A stretch of DNA of 64,000 nt. It comes from ZC4RG30 sp035556135. Its GTDB lineage: Bacteria; Pseudomonadota; Gammaproteobacteria; Steroidobacterales; Steroidobacteraceae. A model generated the notes under the pieces. The model did not search any database. It had not been told where the DNA came from and saw only the letters and a program-made list of their open reading frames with translations. Below, one piece after another: positions 26,159-34,743 of the stretch. The stretch's first letter is position 1. Each line of letters opens with the position of its first letter. Both the position numbers and the translations under genes were made by a program. The stretch covers positions 124,001-188,000 of the forward strand of contig DATMFO010000005.1 of assembly GCA_035556135.1 (NCBI GenBank). Direction: 5' to 3'.

Positions 26159-27408
26159 TGGCCGCCGCCGACGATACGCTGCCCCAGCGCAAGGGTTTCA
26201 TGCTCTGGCTCAACAAGCGCATGCCGGTCGATGCCTTCGTGCGCGACCAGCTGACCGGCTACTACGCGCCGAAGAACTTCAACTTCTGGTACTACTTCGG
26301 CGTGCTGTCGCTGGTGGCGCTGGTGATCCAGTTCGCCTCCGGCATCTTCATCGCCATGCATTACAAGGTGGGTGAAGCCACCGCCTTCGATTCGGTCGAA
26401 TACCTGATGCGCGAGGTGCCCTTCGGCGACCTGCTGCGCTACATGCATTCCACCGGCGCCTCGGCGTTCTTCATCGTGGTCTACCTGCACATGTTCCGCG
26501 CGCTGCTCTACGGGTCGTACAAGGCACCGCGCGAGCTGCTGTGGCTGTTCGGCATGGCGGTTTACCTCGCGCTGATGGCCGAGGCCTTCATGGGCTACGT
26601 GCTGCCCTGGGGCAACATGTCGTTCTGGGGCGCGCAGGTGATCGTGAACCTGTTCGGCACCATCCCGGTGATCGGGCCGGGCCTGGTGGAGTGGATCCGC
26701 GGCGACTACGGCATCGCCGACGCCACGCTGAACCGCTTCTTCTCGCTGCACGTGGTGGCGGTGCCGCTGGTGCTGCTGCTGCTGGTGACGCTGCACCTGG
26801 TGGCGCTGCGCCACAACGGGTCCAACAACCCGGACGGCATCGAGATCAAGGAAAAGAAGGACGCCAGCGGCAAGCCGCTGGACGGCATTCCCTTCCATCC
26901 CTACTACACGGTGAAAGACCTGGTGGGCGTGGGCGTGTTCCTCACGCTGTTCGCGGTGGTGATGTTCTTCGTGCCCACCTTCGGCGGGCTGTTCCTCGAG
27001 GCGCCGAACTTCGAGCCGGCGAATGCGCTGTCGACGCCCGACCACATCGCGCCGGTGTGGTACTTCACGCCCTTCTACGCCATCCTGCGCGCCGTGCCCG
27101 GCGAGCAGTGGGGCGCGCTGGCGATGGCGCTGTCCATCGTCTGCCTGGTGGTGCTGCCGTGGCTCGACCGCTCGCCGGTGAAGTCCACGCGCTACCGCCC
27201 GCTCACGTGGAAGATCGCGCTCACGGTGTTCGCCATCTCGTTCGTGGTGCTGGGCTACCTTGGCCTGAAGCCGGCCGAGGGCGTCTACGTGCTGCTGGCG
27301 CGTATCTTCACCGCGCTCTATTTCGCTTTCTTCGTGCTGATGCCGTTCTACACGCGCGGTGAATCCACCGCGCGCGTGCCCGAGCGCATCACCACTTCCT
27401 CGCACTGA
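26158..27408 (+). CDS. petB: Ubiquinol-cytochrome c reductase, cytochrome b subunit
   Basis: 416 aa polytopic membrane subunit carrying hemes bL and bH and both quinone sites. Visible family features: HYKVGEATAFDSVEYLMRE, the helix pair with LHMFRALLYGSYK, MGYVLPWGNMSFWGAQVI (Qo cd1 region), LHLVALRHNGSNNPDG, and the family PEW motif replaced by PVW (HIAPVWYFTPFYAILRA). The C-terminal third has three more hydrophobic helices. Middle gene of petABC. Confidence 0.95.
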   Translation: MAAADDTLPQRKGFMLWLNKRMPVDAFVRDQLTGYYAPKNFNFWYYFGVLSLVALVIQFASGIFIAMHYKVGEATAFDSVEYLMREVPFGDLLRYMHSTGASAFFIVVYLHMFRALLYGSYKAPRELLWLFGMAVYLALMAEAFMGYVLPWGNMSFWGAQVIVNLFGTIPVIGPGLVEWIRGDYGIADATLNRFFSLHVVAVPLVLLLLVTLHLVALRHNGSNNPDGIEIKEKKDASGKPLDGIPFHPYYTVKDLVGVGVFLTLFAVVMFFVPTFGGLFLEAPNFEPANALSTPDHIAPVWYFTPFYAILRAVPGEQWGALAMALSIVCLVVLPWLDRSPVKSTRYRPLTWKIALTVFAISFVVLGYLGLKPAEGVYVLLARIFTALYFAFFVLMPFYTRGESTARVPERITTSSH

Positions 27409-27418
27409 AGGCCTCAAG

Positions 27419-28201
27419 ATGCAGATCGGATTCTGGCGTAAAGGGTTGGTGCTGGCGGGCCTTGCGTTTGCCGGTGCGGTTGGGGCCTCCGAGAGCGGCG
27501 AGGGCCACGCCGCGGGCGTGAACTGGCAGGAGTGGCGGGCCGGCAACGAGGTGGAGAACACCGCATCGTTGCAGCGTGGCGCGTCGAACTTCGTGAACTA
27601 CTGCCTGGGGTGCCACTCGCTGAAGTACGTGCGCTGGTCGCGGCTGGGCAATGACCTGAACATCCCGCAGCCGCTGCTGGAGAAGTCGCTGCTGCCGGCG
27701 GGTGCGAAGACCACCGACTACATCCGTTCCAGCTTCCCGGCCGCAGATGCAGAGGCCTGGTTCGGCAAGGCGCCGCCTGACCTGTCGCTGGTGGCGCGCT
27801 CGCGGGGCACCGACTGGGTGTACAAGTTCCTGAAGGGTTTCATTGCCGATCCGACCAAGGTCACCGGCAGCAACAACCTGATGCTCGATGGTGCCTCGAT
27901 GCCGGCCGTGCTTTCCAGCCTCGAGGGCGTGAAGCAGGCCGTGTTCGCCGAACATGGCGAGGCCGGTGGCGGCCATGGTGGCGGCCCGGCCGTGGAGCGT
28001 TTCGACTACCTTTCGCAGGGCAGCCTCACGCCCGAGCAGTTCGACGGCTTCGTGCGCGACACCGTGAACTTCCTCGACTACGTGGGCGATCCCGGCCAGG
28101 TGCAGCGGCGCAACATCGGGCTGTGGGTGGTGCTGTTCCTGCTCACCTTCACCGTGCTCGCGCTCTGGCTGAAGAACGAATACTGGAAAGACGTTCACTG
28201 A
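27419..28201 (+). CDS. petC: Ubiquinol-cytochrome c reductase, cytochrome c1 subunit
   Basis: 260 aa. Signal peptide (about 1-23), heme c motif CLGCH (Cys62, Cys65, His66), the axial Met probably in DGASMPAVL, and a C-terminal anchor helix (about 228-250, VVLFLLTFTVLALWL). Completes the bc1 complex with petA and petB. A His/Gly-rich insert (GEAGGGHGGGPAVE) lies in the last third. The ATG at 27419 is 10 bases after petB; an earlier frame extension overlaps petB. Confidence 0.94.
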   Translation: MQIGFWRKGLVLAGLAFAGAVGASESGEGHAAGVNWQEWRAGNEVENTASLQRGASNFVNYCLGCHSLKYVRWSRLGNDLNIPQPLLEKSLLPAGAKTTDYIRSSFPAADAEAWFGKAPPDLSLVARSRGTDWVYKFLKGFIADPTKVTGSNNLMLDGASMPAVLSSLEGVKQAVFAEHGEAGGGHGGGPAVERFDYLSQGSLTPEQFDGFVRDTVNFLDYVGDPGQVQRRNIGLWVVLFLLTFTVLALWLKNEYWKDVH

Positions 28202-28219
28202 CGAGGCCGCTCCGCCGTG

Positions 28220-28825
28220 ATGACCCTTTTTTCATCCCCGGACGAGGCTGCAAGCCACCGGACCCGCATCGTCCTTGCAGAAAAGGACGTCGAGATCGAG
28301 ATCGTCAATGTGACGCCGGGGCGTTTCCCGGAAGACCTGCTCGACCTCAATCCCGACCACACGCTGCCCACGCTGGTGGACCGCGACCTGGTGCTGTACG
28401 ACTCGCGCATCATCATCGAGTACCTGGATGAGCGCTTCCCGCACCCGCCGCTGATGCCGGTCGACCCGGTGTCGCGGGCGCAGTTCCGCCTCGCCCTGCA
28501 CCGCATCGAGCGCGACTGGTACACACTGGCCACGAAGCTCGACAAGAATCCGCCGGCCAGCCCCGAGGCCGAGAAGGCCCGCGGCGAGCTGCGTGACCTG
28601 GTGGTGCAGTTCGCCGATTTCGTGCGCAACAAGCCCTATTTCATGAGCGATGAGCTCTCGCTGGTCGACGTGACCGTGGCCCCGGTGCTCTGGCGCCTGC
28701 CGCGTTACCGCATCGACGTGCCCAAGGACCTCACGCCGCTGCTCAAGTACGCCAACCTGCTGTTCCAGCGACCGGCCTTCCGCATGAGCCTTTCGCCGCA
28801 GGAGCGGGAGATGCGCATTGCCTGA
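28220..28825 (+). CDS. sspA: Stringent starvation protein A
   Basis: Glutathione-S-transferase-fold protein that binds RNA polymerase and alters transcription during stationary phase and acid stress in E. coli. About 201 aa: thioredoxin-like domain (SPDEAASHRTRIVLAEKDVE, LPTLVDRDLVLYDSRIIIEY) and C-terminal helical domain. The start could be GTG 28217 or the adjacent ATG 28220. It follows petC by 18 bases and overlaps sspB by 8, a conserved petABC-sspAB arrangement. Confidence 0.93.
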   Translation: MTLFSSPDEAASHRTRIVLAEKDVEIEIVNVTPGRFPEDLLDLNPDHTLPTLVDRDLVLYDSRIIIEYLDERFPHPPLMPVDPVSRAQFRLALHRIERDWYTLATKLDKNPPASPEAEKARGELRDLVVQFADFVRNKPYFMSDELSLVDVTVAPVLWRLPRYRIDVPKDLTPLLKYANLLFQRPAFRMSLSPQEREMRIA

Positions 28826-29255
28826 GCTCTCGCGGCGCCCTTACCTGCTGCGAGCCATGCTGGACTGGATCGTCGACTGCGGCTGGACGCCGCACCTCAT
28901 CGTCGACGCCACTTCCGAAGCCGTGCAGGTGCCGCGGCAGTTCGTGAAGGATGGCCGCATCGTGCTGAACATCTCGGCATCCGCGACCCAGAACTTCTCC
29001 ATCGGCAGCGACTCGGTGGAGTTCAATGCCCGCTTCTCCGGCGTGGGCCACCGCATCAGGGTGCCCTGCGACTCGGTGCTGGGCATCTATGCGCGCGAGA
29101 CGGGGCAGGGCATGGTGTTCACCGACGAGCCGCAGGCGCCGCCACCGGAAGACACGGCGGTGCCCCAGGCCACCGACACCCTGCCGGATCCGCCACCGCC
29201 GGCAGGTCCTGCCGGCGGCGCGAAGAAGCGGCCGAGCCTGAAGATCGTCAAGTAG
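28818..29255 (+). CDS. sspB: ClpXP protease specificity-enhancing factor SspB
   Basis: Adaptor that delivers ssrA-tagged proteins to ClpXP. 145 aa: the substrate-binding domain starts at SRRPYLLRAMLDWIVDCGWT and contains HLIVDA and NISASATQNF; a Pro/Ala linker leads to the ClpX-binding tail KKRPSLKIVK. The TTG at 28818 is the only start that keeps the conserved SRRPYLLRA segment; it overlaps the sspA stop. A perfect inverted repeat lies in the linker-coding DNA. Confidence 0.92.
   Translation: MPELSRRPYLLRAMLDWIVDCGWTPHLIVDATSEAVQVPRQFVKDGRIVLNISASATQNFSIGSDSVEFNARFSGVGHRIRVPCDSVLGIYARETGQGMVFTDEPQAPPPEDTAVPQATDTLPDPPPPAGPAGGAKKRPSLKIVK
29196..29218. terminator. Inverted repeat inside the sspB 3' end
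   Basis: CCGCCGGCAGG and CCTGCCGGCGG are perfect 11-base complements around a single T (23 bases), able to form an 8-bp stem with a 7-base loop. It lies within coding DNA, 37 bases before the sspB stop, at a convergent junction with yraN where only 3 bases separate the genes. No U-run follows. Confidence 0.4.
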
Positions 29256-29258
29256 CGC

Positions 29259-29645
29259 TCAGCGCGCCCTGGCCTCGAAGGCCTGCCTGATCCATTCGAT
29301 GCGATAGCCGCTGGCACCATCCGGCGCCAGGTCCAGCACGTCGAAACGCAGTGCCCGCCGGGCCAGCGCGGGTTCGCGCGCCAGCAGGTGACAGGTCGCG
29401 CGCTGGATGCGCCGCTGCTTGCGCCAGTCGACGCTGGCGGCGCCGCCGCCGTAGCGTGTGTCGGCACGCAGCCGCACCTCCGCGATCACCACCACGCCCT
29501 CGGGCGTCTCCGCGATGATGTCCAGTTCGCCCGTGCGGCAGCGGTAGTTGCGCGCGAGGATGGTGAGCTGGTGCGCTTCGAGGAAGCGGGCCGCCGCGTC
29601 TTCCGCGTCACGGCCCAGCTGCTGGCGATCGGCGGGTGGCGGCAT
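29259..29645 (-). CDS. yraN: YraN/UPF0102 family nuclease-like protein
   Basis: 128 aa. PD-(D/E)xK-like fold: NYRCRTGELDIIAE and VVIAEVRLRAD form the putative active-site strand pair, with Arg where some members have Lys (EVR). Function is not established; the gene is conserved next to lpoA and rsmI in gammaproteobacteria. It is 9 bases downstream of lpoA and likely co-transcribed with it. Confidence 0.87.
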   Translation of the reverse strand: MPPPADRQQLGRDAEDAAARFLEAHQLTILARNYRCRTGELDIIAETPEGVVVIAEVRLRADTRYGGGAASVDWRKQRRIQRATCHLLAREPALARRALRFDVLDLAPDGASGYRIEWIRQAFEARAR

Positions 29646-29654
29646 CCCCGCGCT

Positions 29655-31526
29655 TCAGGGCGAGGACGGGTCGGCCGGCACCACCGTGCCATCGCGCACG
29701 CGTGCCCAGTCCAGCTGGCGCTCGATGCGGCCCTCCGGCGTGAGGCTCAGGCGGCCGGTGACGCCGTCGAGCGGCCAGGCTGACTGTCCGCGCCGCAGAG
29801 CCGAGGTGATGTGGGCCGCGTCGTAGCCGAAGGCGAAATAGCGCGAATCGCGCCCACTGCCCCGGCCCTGCCACATGCCCTCGGTGGCGAGCCGCGCGTC
29901 GTAGCCGATGCCCACGGTGTCGATCAGCCAGGGCATTTCGAGCAGCCGCATGCCTTCAAGGTCGCGGTTGGCGCTGCGCTCGTCGGTCACGCCATCGCTG
30001 GTGATGTAGGTGGGAATCTCCCCGGCGTTGTAGTGATGCAGGAAGGGGCGGAACTGGCGCATCGCCAGCGGCTGGTAGCCGGCCACGAACACCGCATCGA
30101 CGTCCGGGGAAGGCCGCGGCACGTAGTTCAGGCGTGCGCCCGTGGCTTCCTGCACGCGCCGGTAGCGCTGGCGCCCCGCATCGATGCCCAGCGCGGCAGT
30201 GATGGTGGATTCGATGTTGTTGCGGGCGAAGTCGTAGGTGCCCTCGGCGACCACCTGGCCGCCCGCTGCGCGCAGTTCGGCCACGAAGGCAGCCGCCACG
30301 CGCTGGCCCCAGGCATCAGCCGGCGTCAGCACCACGGCGTTGCGGCCGCCGGAGCGGGCGATCTGACGGGCGATCTGACGGGCTTCGTCTTCAGGCGCAA
30401 GCGCGAATTGCCAGGTGCCCGCACTGCCTCCGTCGGGCAGTGTGTTCAGCAGCAGCATCGGTACATGTGACGGGCGCTGCTCGGCCGCCACCTGCACCTC
30501 TTCGCGTGTGAGCGGTCCCACGATGAAGGCTGCGCCCTCGGACACGGCGCGCTGCATGGCCGTGCCCACCGTCATCGCTGACGTGTCGTAGATGCGCACC
30601 TCGGCCAGGCCCGGGTCAGACAGGCGGGCCACCTGTGCCTGGAAGCCGTCGCGGATCAGCGCCACGAGACTGGCGCGCGCCGGGTCGGAATCGGACAGCG
30701 GCAGCAGCAGGGCCACGGGACCTGACAGCTGCGCAAGGCCGCGTGCGCTGTCGGGCCTCGCGGCAGGATCCAGGATCTCGCTCTCCACGATGGTGGCAGC
30801 CGGATGGCCCGGGAAGCGCCGGCGCCAGCTGTCGATCATGGTGGCTGCACTGAGCGGACTGCGGCCGGCGGAGGAGGCGATCTGCCCGATCTCCAGCCAG
30901 CCGCGCTCCAGCGCATCGCGGCTGGCGGCCGGATCGATGCGCAGGCCGCGGTCGATGGCCCCACGCAGGTCGTTGAGCAGGTCGCGTCGCGCACGCGTGC
31001 GCGTGGCCTCGTCAGCCGCGACGCGGTCGCGGGCCATGCCGGCCTGCACTGCTGCGGCGACCTGCCCGGCGCGCAATCCCACCTGCTGTCGCAGGTAGAA
31101 CAGCCGCTCCGCATCCTGCGGGCTGGCCGGTTCCTGCAGCTGTGATGCCTGCTGCCACGCTGCCTGGTACTGCCCGCGTGCAGTGCTTACCTCCACCTGC
31201 AGCAACGACTTTTCGAACTGCTGCGGAGCGGGAAGCTGCGCACTGGCAAGCTGCAGCGCGCGCTGCGCATCGTCGGCGCGGTTGGCATCGAGCCAGGCGC
31301 GGGTTGCCGCGAGCGCGAACTCGTCGCGCGCCGGCGGGGCATTGCGCTCGGCCAGCTCCTCGTACATGCGCGCCGCCTCGGCATGGCTGCCCTGGCGCTG
31401 CAGCCGTTCGGCACGGGCTGCGGAAGCGGGGCCGGGGCCCTGCGGCGTGGTCTGGCAGGAGGCCAGCAGCACGAGCATCGCCGCGGCGGCCAGCGACCTG
31501 AAAACCTGATGGCGGGTGGGCAGCAT
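29655..31526 (-). CDS. lpoA: Penicillin-binding protein activator LpoA
   Basis: Outer-membrane lipoprotein that stimulates the class A synthase PBP1a across the periplasm. 623 aa: a lipoprotein signal peptide with lipobox LLASC (lipidated Cys24), an N-terminal TPR-like helical domain (about 45-270), and a C-terminal periplasmic-binding-protein-like LppC domain (about 285-600; VALLLPLSDSDPARASL, GAAFIVGPLTREEV). The ATG at 31526 is set by the lipobox; the frame upstream runs antisense through rsmI. It diverges from rsmI with 15 bases between the start codons. Confidence 0.92.
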   Translation of the reverse strand: MLPTRHQVFRSLAAAAMLVLLASCQTTPQGPGPASAARAERLQRQGSHAEAARMYEELAERNAPPARDEFALAATRAWLDANRADDAQRALQLASAQLPAPQQFEKSLLQVEVSTARGQYQAAWQQASQLQEPASPQDAERLFYLRQQVGLRAGQVAAAVQAGMARDRVAADEATRTRARRDLLNDLRGAIDRGLRIDPAASRDALERGWLEIGQIASSAGRSPLSAATMIDSWRRRFPGHPAATIVESEILDPAARPDSARGLAQLSGPVALLLPLSDSDPARASLVALIRDGFQAQVARLSDPGLAEVRIYDTSAMTVGTAMQRAVSEGAAFIVGPLTREEVQVAAEQRPSHVPMLLLNTLPDGGSAGTWQFALAPEDEARQIARQIARSGGRNAVVLTPADAWGQRVAAAFVAELRAAGGQVVAEGTYDFARNNIESTITAALGIDAGRQRYRRVQEATGARLNYVPRPSPDVDAVFVAGYQPLAMRQFRPFLHHYNAGEIPTYITSDGVTDERSANRDLEGMRLLEMPWLIDTVGIGYDARLATEGMWQGRGSGRDSRYFAFGYDAAHITSALRRGQSAWPLDGVTGRLSLTPEGRIERQLDWARVRDGTVVPADPSSP

Positions 31527-31533
31527 GCTTAAG

Positions 31534-31539
31534 ATTATA
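31534..31539 (-). promoter_or_regulatory. Candidate -10 element for lpoA-yraN
   Basis: Perfect TATAAT on the minus strand, 7 bases before the lpoA ATG (31526), in the 15-base gap to the divergent rsmI ATG. No Shine-Dalgarno follows, so a leaderless lpoA transcript is predicted. Its -35 would lie inside rsmI coding DNA and no good match is seen. Confidence 0.4.
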
Positions 31540-31541
31540 GG

Positions 31542-32384
31542 ATGGCCGCCGGACGAATCGAGCTGATCGCGACTCCCATAGGCAATATGGCGGATCTCGC
31601 GCCGCGTGCCCGCGACCTGCTGGCGTCTGCCGACATCATCGCGGCCGAAGACACACGCCACACTGCAGGCCTCCTGCGCCAGCTTGGCATCGAGCGGCCG
31701 CTGGTGTCGCTGCATGAACATAACGAGGCCGGGCGTGGCGCCGAGCTGGTGCGGCGCGCGCAGGAAGGCGCAGTGGTGGCGCTGGTGAGCGACGCGGGCA
31801 TGCCGCTGGTGTCGGATCCCGGATATCTCACTGTGCGGGCCGCGCTGGAAGCCGGCGTGGCCGTGGGCGCGGTGCCTGGCCCCTCGGCGGTGCTGCTGGC
31901 ACTGGCGCTCAGCGGCCTGCCGGCGGACCGTTTCTGTTTCGAGGGATTTCTGCCCGCGCGCCCGGGTGCACGCCGTGCGGCATTGCGCGAGCTGGCTGGC
32001 GAGACGCGCACCATGGTGTTCTTCGAGGCACCGCATCGCATCAGCGAGACCCTCAGTGACATGCAGGAAACCTTCGGGCCGGCGCGCGAGGCTGCGGTGG
32101 CCCGCGAGCTGACCAAGCTGCATGAGAGCGTATACCGCGGCAGCATCGAGTCATTGCTGCAAATCGCGCAGGATGATGCCAATTTCGCGCGCGGCGAAAT
32201 CACGCTGGTGGTCGCAGGCGCGGCTGCGCCAGCAGCCCCCGATGATGCCTTCGTGCGCCGCGCGCTGGATGCGCTGTCCACCGAGCTTGCGCCCTCGCGC
32301 GCCGCGGCCGTGGTGGCGCAGCTCACCGGACGCCGCAAGTCGGAGGTCTATTCGATGTTGAACAAGGAAGGGAGTGATTCGTGA
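31542..32384 (+). CDS. rsmI: 16S rRNA (cytidine-1402-2'-O)-methyltransferase RsmI
   Basis: SAM-dependent tetrapyrrole-methylase-fold enzyme that 2'-O-methylates C1402 in the ribosomal P site. 280 aa: IELIATPIGNMADLAPRA, AEDTRHTAGLLRQLGI, VALVSDAGMPLVSDPGY, AVPGPSAVLLALALSGLP and FFEAPHRISETL are all signature segments. Its partner rsmH is 2.4 kb downstream. It overlaps the next gene by 4 bases (GTGA). Confidence 0.95.
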   Translation: MAAGRIELIATPIGNMADLAPRARDLLASADIIAAEDTRHTAGLLRQLGIERPLVSLHEHNEAGRGAELVRRAQEGAVVALVSDAGMPLVSDPGYLTVRAALEAGVAVGAVPGPSAVLLALALSGLPADRFCFEGFLPARPGARRAALRELAGETRTMVFFEAPHRISETLSDMQETFGPAREAAVARELTKLHESVYRGSIESLLQIAQDDANFARGEITLVVAGAAAPAAPDDAFVRRALDALSTELAPSRAAAVVAQLTGRRKSEVYSMLNKEGSDS

Positions 32385-33067
32385 CAGGTCCGCTGAAAAT
32401 GGTTTCCTCGATGGCCACGCGCGAGCTGCTCGCGGCGCTGGCGGCGCAGTACCAGCGCGAGTCCGGCATCGTCGTGCAGGCCGGGGCGGCCGGCGGCGTT
32501 GAGGTCGCAAGGCGCATCAGCGCGGGCGAGGCTGCCGACGTGGTGGTGCTGGCCTCCGATGCCATCGACAAGCTCATCGCCGGGGAACGCATCATCGGCG
32601 CGCGCGTGGACCTGGTGCGCTCCGGCATCGCGCTGGCGGTGCAGGCCGGCGCGCCGCAGCCGCCGGTTGCAACTGAGCAGGACGTGAAGGCCGCGGTGCA
32701 GGCCGCGCCTTCACTGAGCTATTCCACCGGACCCAGCGGCGTGTACCTGGAAAAACTGTTCGCACGCTGGGGCATCCTCGATGAGGTGCGGCCCCGCATC
32801 GTGGTGCCACCGCCGGGCGTGCCCGTGGGCAGCCTGGTGGCTGATGGGCGCGCGGCACTGGGATTCCAGCAGCAATCGGAGCTGATGAACCTGGCGGGCA
32901 TCACCGTGCTTGGACCCTTGCCCGATTCCATCCAGTCGATGACGACTTTCTCCGGCGCCGTTTGCGCAGCCAGTGCACAGCGGGCGGCGGCGGCGGCACT
33001 GCTCGACTTCCTCGCTGCACCCTGCGTCGCCGCCACCAAGCGGCAATTCGGGATGGAGGTGGCCTGA
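32381..33067 (+). CDS. ModA-like substrate-binding-fold protein without signal peptide
   Basis: 228 aa. Type II periplasmic-binding fold resembling molybdate/sulfate-type binding proteins: SSMATRELLAALAAQYQRES at the N terminus, GAAGGVEVARRISAGEAADVVVLAS, YSTGPSGVYLEKLFARWGI, and GFQQQSELMNLAGITVLGPL. The sequence begins at the mature domain: the GTG at 32381 overlaps the rsmI stop, and no hydrophobic leader is possible in this frame downstream of it. No ABC permease or ATPase is adjacent. A cytoplasmic ligand-binding role is inferred; the ligand is unknown. Confidence 0.72.
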   Translation: MTGPLKMVSSMATRELLAALAAQYQRESGIVVQAGAAGGVEVARRISAGEAADVVVLASDAIDKLIAGERIIGARVDLVRSGIALAVQAGAPQPPVATEQDVKAAVQAAPSLSYSTGPSGVYLEKLFARWGILDEVRPRIVVPPPGVPVGSLVADGRAALGFQQQSELMNLAGITVLGPLPDSIQSMTTFSGAVCAASAQRAAAAALLDFLAAPCVAATKRQFGMEVA

Positions 33068-33071
33068 CGCC

Positions 33072-33578
33072 TTACTGCGCTGCTGCGCCTTCGCAGCTGG
33101 CCTGCAGCCAGCGGGCATCGACCTTCACATCCATCGTGGCCTCCGGCGAGCGCATTTCCATGGTGGCGCGCACCTGCTGGTCGTTCACCACGTCGACCAG
33201 CATGCGTCCGGTGGCGATGCCGCCCTGTGCCTTGCACTGGAAGGTCCATTCCTGGCGCTTCGCCGTGTCGGTGAGGTGCTTGTAGTCGCAGTCTTCCAGT
33301 GAATCCTGCATCGAGTCGCGGAAGGTGTCGGCATCGAGGTCCTTCTCCGTCATGCAGGATCTTTCCGTGATCACGCGTGGCGTGCCGATGCCCATCTGCT
33401 GGCGGATCTCGGCGGGCAGCTGGTCAAGCTGCTCCTTCGGCAGGTTGAGGCCGATCGACATCGTCATGGTGTTCTCCCACAGCCCGGTCCTGGCGGCGAG
33501 TCGCTGGGCGGCCAGCAGCGGCAGCGCGATGGCGAGGCCGGTCGCAGCGGTCAAGCCAACGATGGTGCGGGTTTTCAT
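33072..33578 (-). CDS. DUF3617 family secreted protein
   Basis: 168 aa. N-terminal signal peptide (about 1-24, ending LPLLAAQ), then a domain with GLWENTMTMSIG, the first conserved Cys in ERSCMTEKD, further Cys in LEDCDYKHL, TFQCKAQGG and LQASCEG, giving four cysteines likely paired in the periplasm. The family is common in sphingomonads and high-GC gammaproteobacteria and has no known function. It converges on the ModA-like gene with 4 bases between. Confidence 0.72.
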   Translation of the reverse strand: MKTRTIVGLTAATGLAIALPLLAAQRLAARTGLWENTMTMSIGLNLPKEQLDQLPAEIRQQMGIGTPRVITERSCMTEKDLDADTFRDSMQDSLEDCDYKHLTDTAKRQEWTFQCKAQGGIATGRMLVDVVNDQQVRATMEMRSPEATMDVKVDARWLQASCEGAAAQ

Positions 33579-33673
33579 GGACCTGGCCTCTCAAGGGAGC
33601 TGTGCGCGAGAACAGCGCCTGGCGGATTCTGGGTCGCGGCCGGACAGAAGGGCAAGCGGCCAAGGGGCATGGC

Positions 33674-33682
33674 TGCTAATGT
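33674..33682 (+). promoter_or_regulatory. Extended -10 promoter of rnpB
   Basis: TGCTAATGT is an extended -10 (TG-n-TAATGT) ending 7 bases before 33690, so the predicted transcription start coincides with the 5' end of the RNase P RNA. No -35 match is apparent. Confidence 0.45.
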
Positions 33683-33689
33683 GCCGGCG

Positions 33690-34068
<379 letters not shown>

Positions 34069-34185
34069 CACTTTCTAGCTTTCTTGCCCAAGTCGCGGAA
34101 TCCAAAGGGTTCTTGTGATGTTTCTCCCACTTTGAGGAACGCGCGTAAGTCTTTGTGACATAAACAAAAAAATCGGTTCACGCCG

Positions 34186-34214
34186 TTGACATAAGCAGTT
34201 GCCGGTTCCAATAT
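34186..34214 (+). promoter_or_regulatory. Sigma-70-type promoter of mraZ and the dcw cluster
   Basis: Perfect -35 TTGACA (34186-34191), 17-base spacer, -10 CAATAT (34209-34214, 3 of 6 consensus). Transcription would begin near 34221, inside the MraZ repeat array. This is the likely Pmra promoter driving the first dcw genes. The interval 34069-34185 has no gene. Confidence 0.6.
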
Positions 34215-34248
34215 GGGGGCTGGTGGGCGATTGTGGGTGGAAGTGGGT
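34214..34248 (+). promoter_or_regulatory. MraZ operator: four TGGGN repeats with 10-base period
   Basis: TGGGG (34214), TGGGC (34224), TGGGT (34234) and TGGGT (34244), each separated by exactly five bases. This is the arrangement of direct repeats known to be bound by MraZ in E. coli and other bacteria. The array overlaps the end of the -10 and the predicted start site, consistent with autorepression of mraZ. Confidence 0.75.
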
Positions 34249-34265
34249 AACTTCCATTTCAGGGC

Positions 34266-34718
34266 ATGTTCCGCGGCGCAACAAAAGTCACTATTGATGA
34301 CAAGGGCAGGGTTGTGGTGCCAGCTCAGCACCGCAGCGAACTGGCCGCGCCCGCGGCTGGCCGCGTGGTGGTGACGGTCGACCGCGACCAGTGCCTGCGC
34401 ATCTATGCCTTCCCCGAGTGGGAAAAGATCGAAGCCCAGCTCAACGCCATGCCCAGCCTGCATCCGCAGGCCCGCCGCCTGCAGCGGCTGATGATCGGCC
34501 ACGCCCAGGAAATGAACCTCGACAGCCACGGGCGCCTCGCGCTCACGCCGGAGCTGCGCGAATTCGCCGGCCTCGGCCGCAGCGCCTGGATCGTCGGGCA
34601 GGGCCGCGGCCTGGAACTGTGGGACGAGGCGCGCTGGAAGATGCAGTGCGAGGAGTGGATGAAGAGCGAGCAGGGCGTGACCGAACTGGCCACGGAACTG
34701 TCCGCGCTGTCGCTGTGA
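34266..34718 (+). CDS. mraZ: Transcriptional regulator MraZ
   Basis: Ring-shaped AbrB-like DNA-binding protein that represses its own promoter and the dcw cluster. 150 aa with two tandem SpoVT/AbrB-type halves: MFRGATKVTIDDKGRVVVPA (1-20) and a second DSHGRLALTPELREFAGL (about 83-100). It binds the TGGGN repeats, four of which lie 18-52 bases upstream. First gene of the cluster; rsmH follows after 25 bases. Confidence 0.95.
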   Translation: MFRGATKVTIDDKGRVVVPAQHRSELAAPAAGRVVVTVDRDQCLRIYAFPEWEKIEAQLNAMPSLHPQARRLQRLMIGHAQEMNLDSHGRLALTPELREFAGLGRSAWIVGQGRGLELWDEARWKMQCEEWMKSEQGVTELATELSALSL

Positions 34719-34743
34719 TGCGCAGGAAACAGGGAGAAAGACT

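Noticed and set aside
34069..34185. Intrinsic terminator after rnpB
   Set aside because: A loose pairing of CAAAGGG with CCCACTTTG has a mismatch and long loop and no following T-run; only a pyrimidine-rich tract directly after the RNA is evident.
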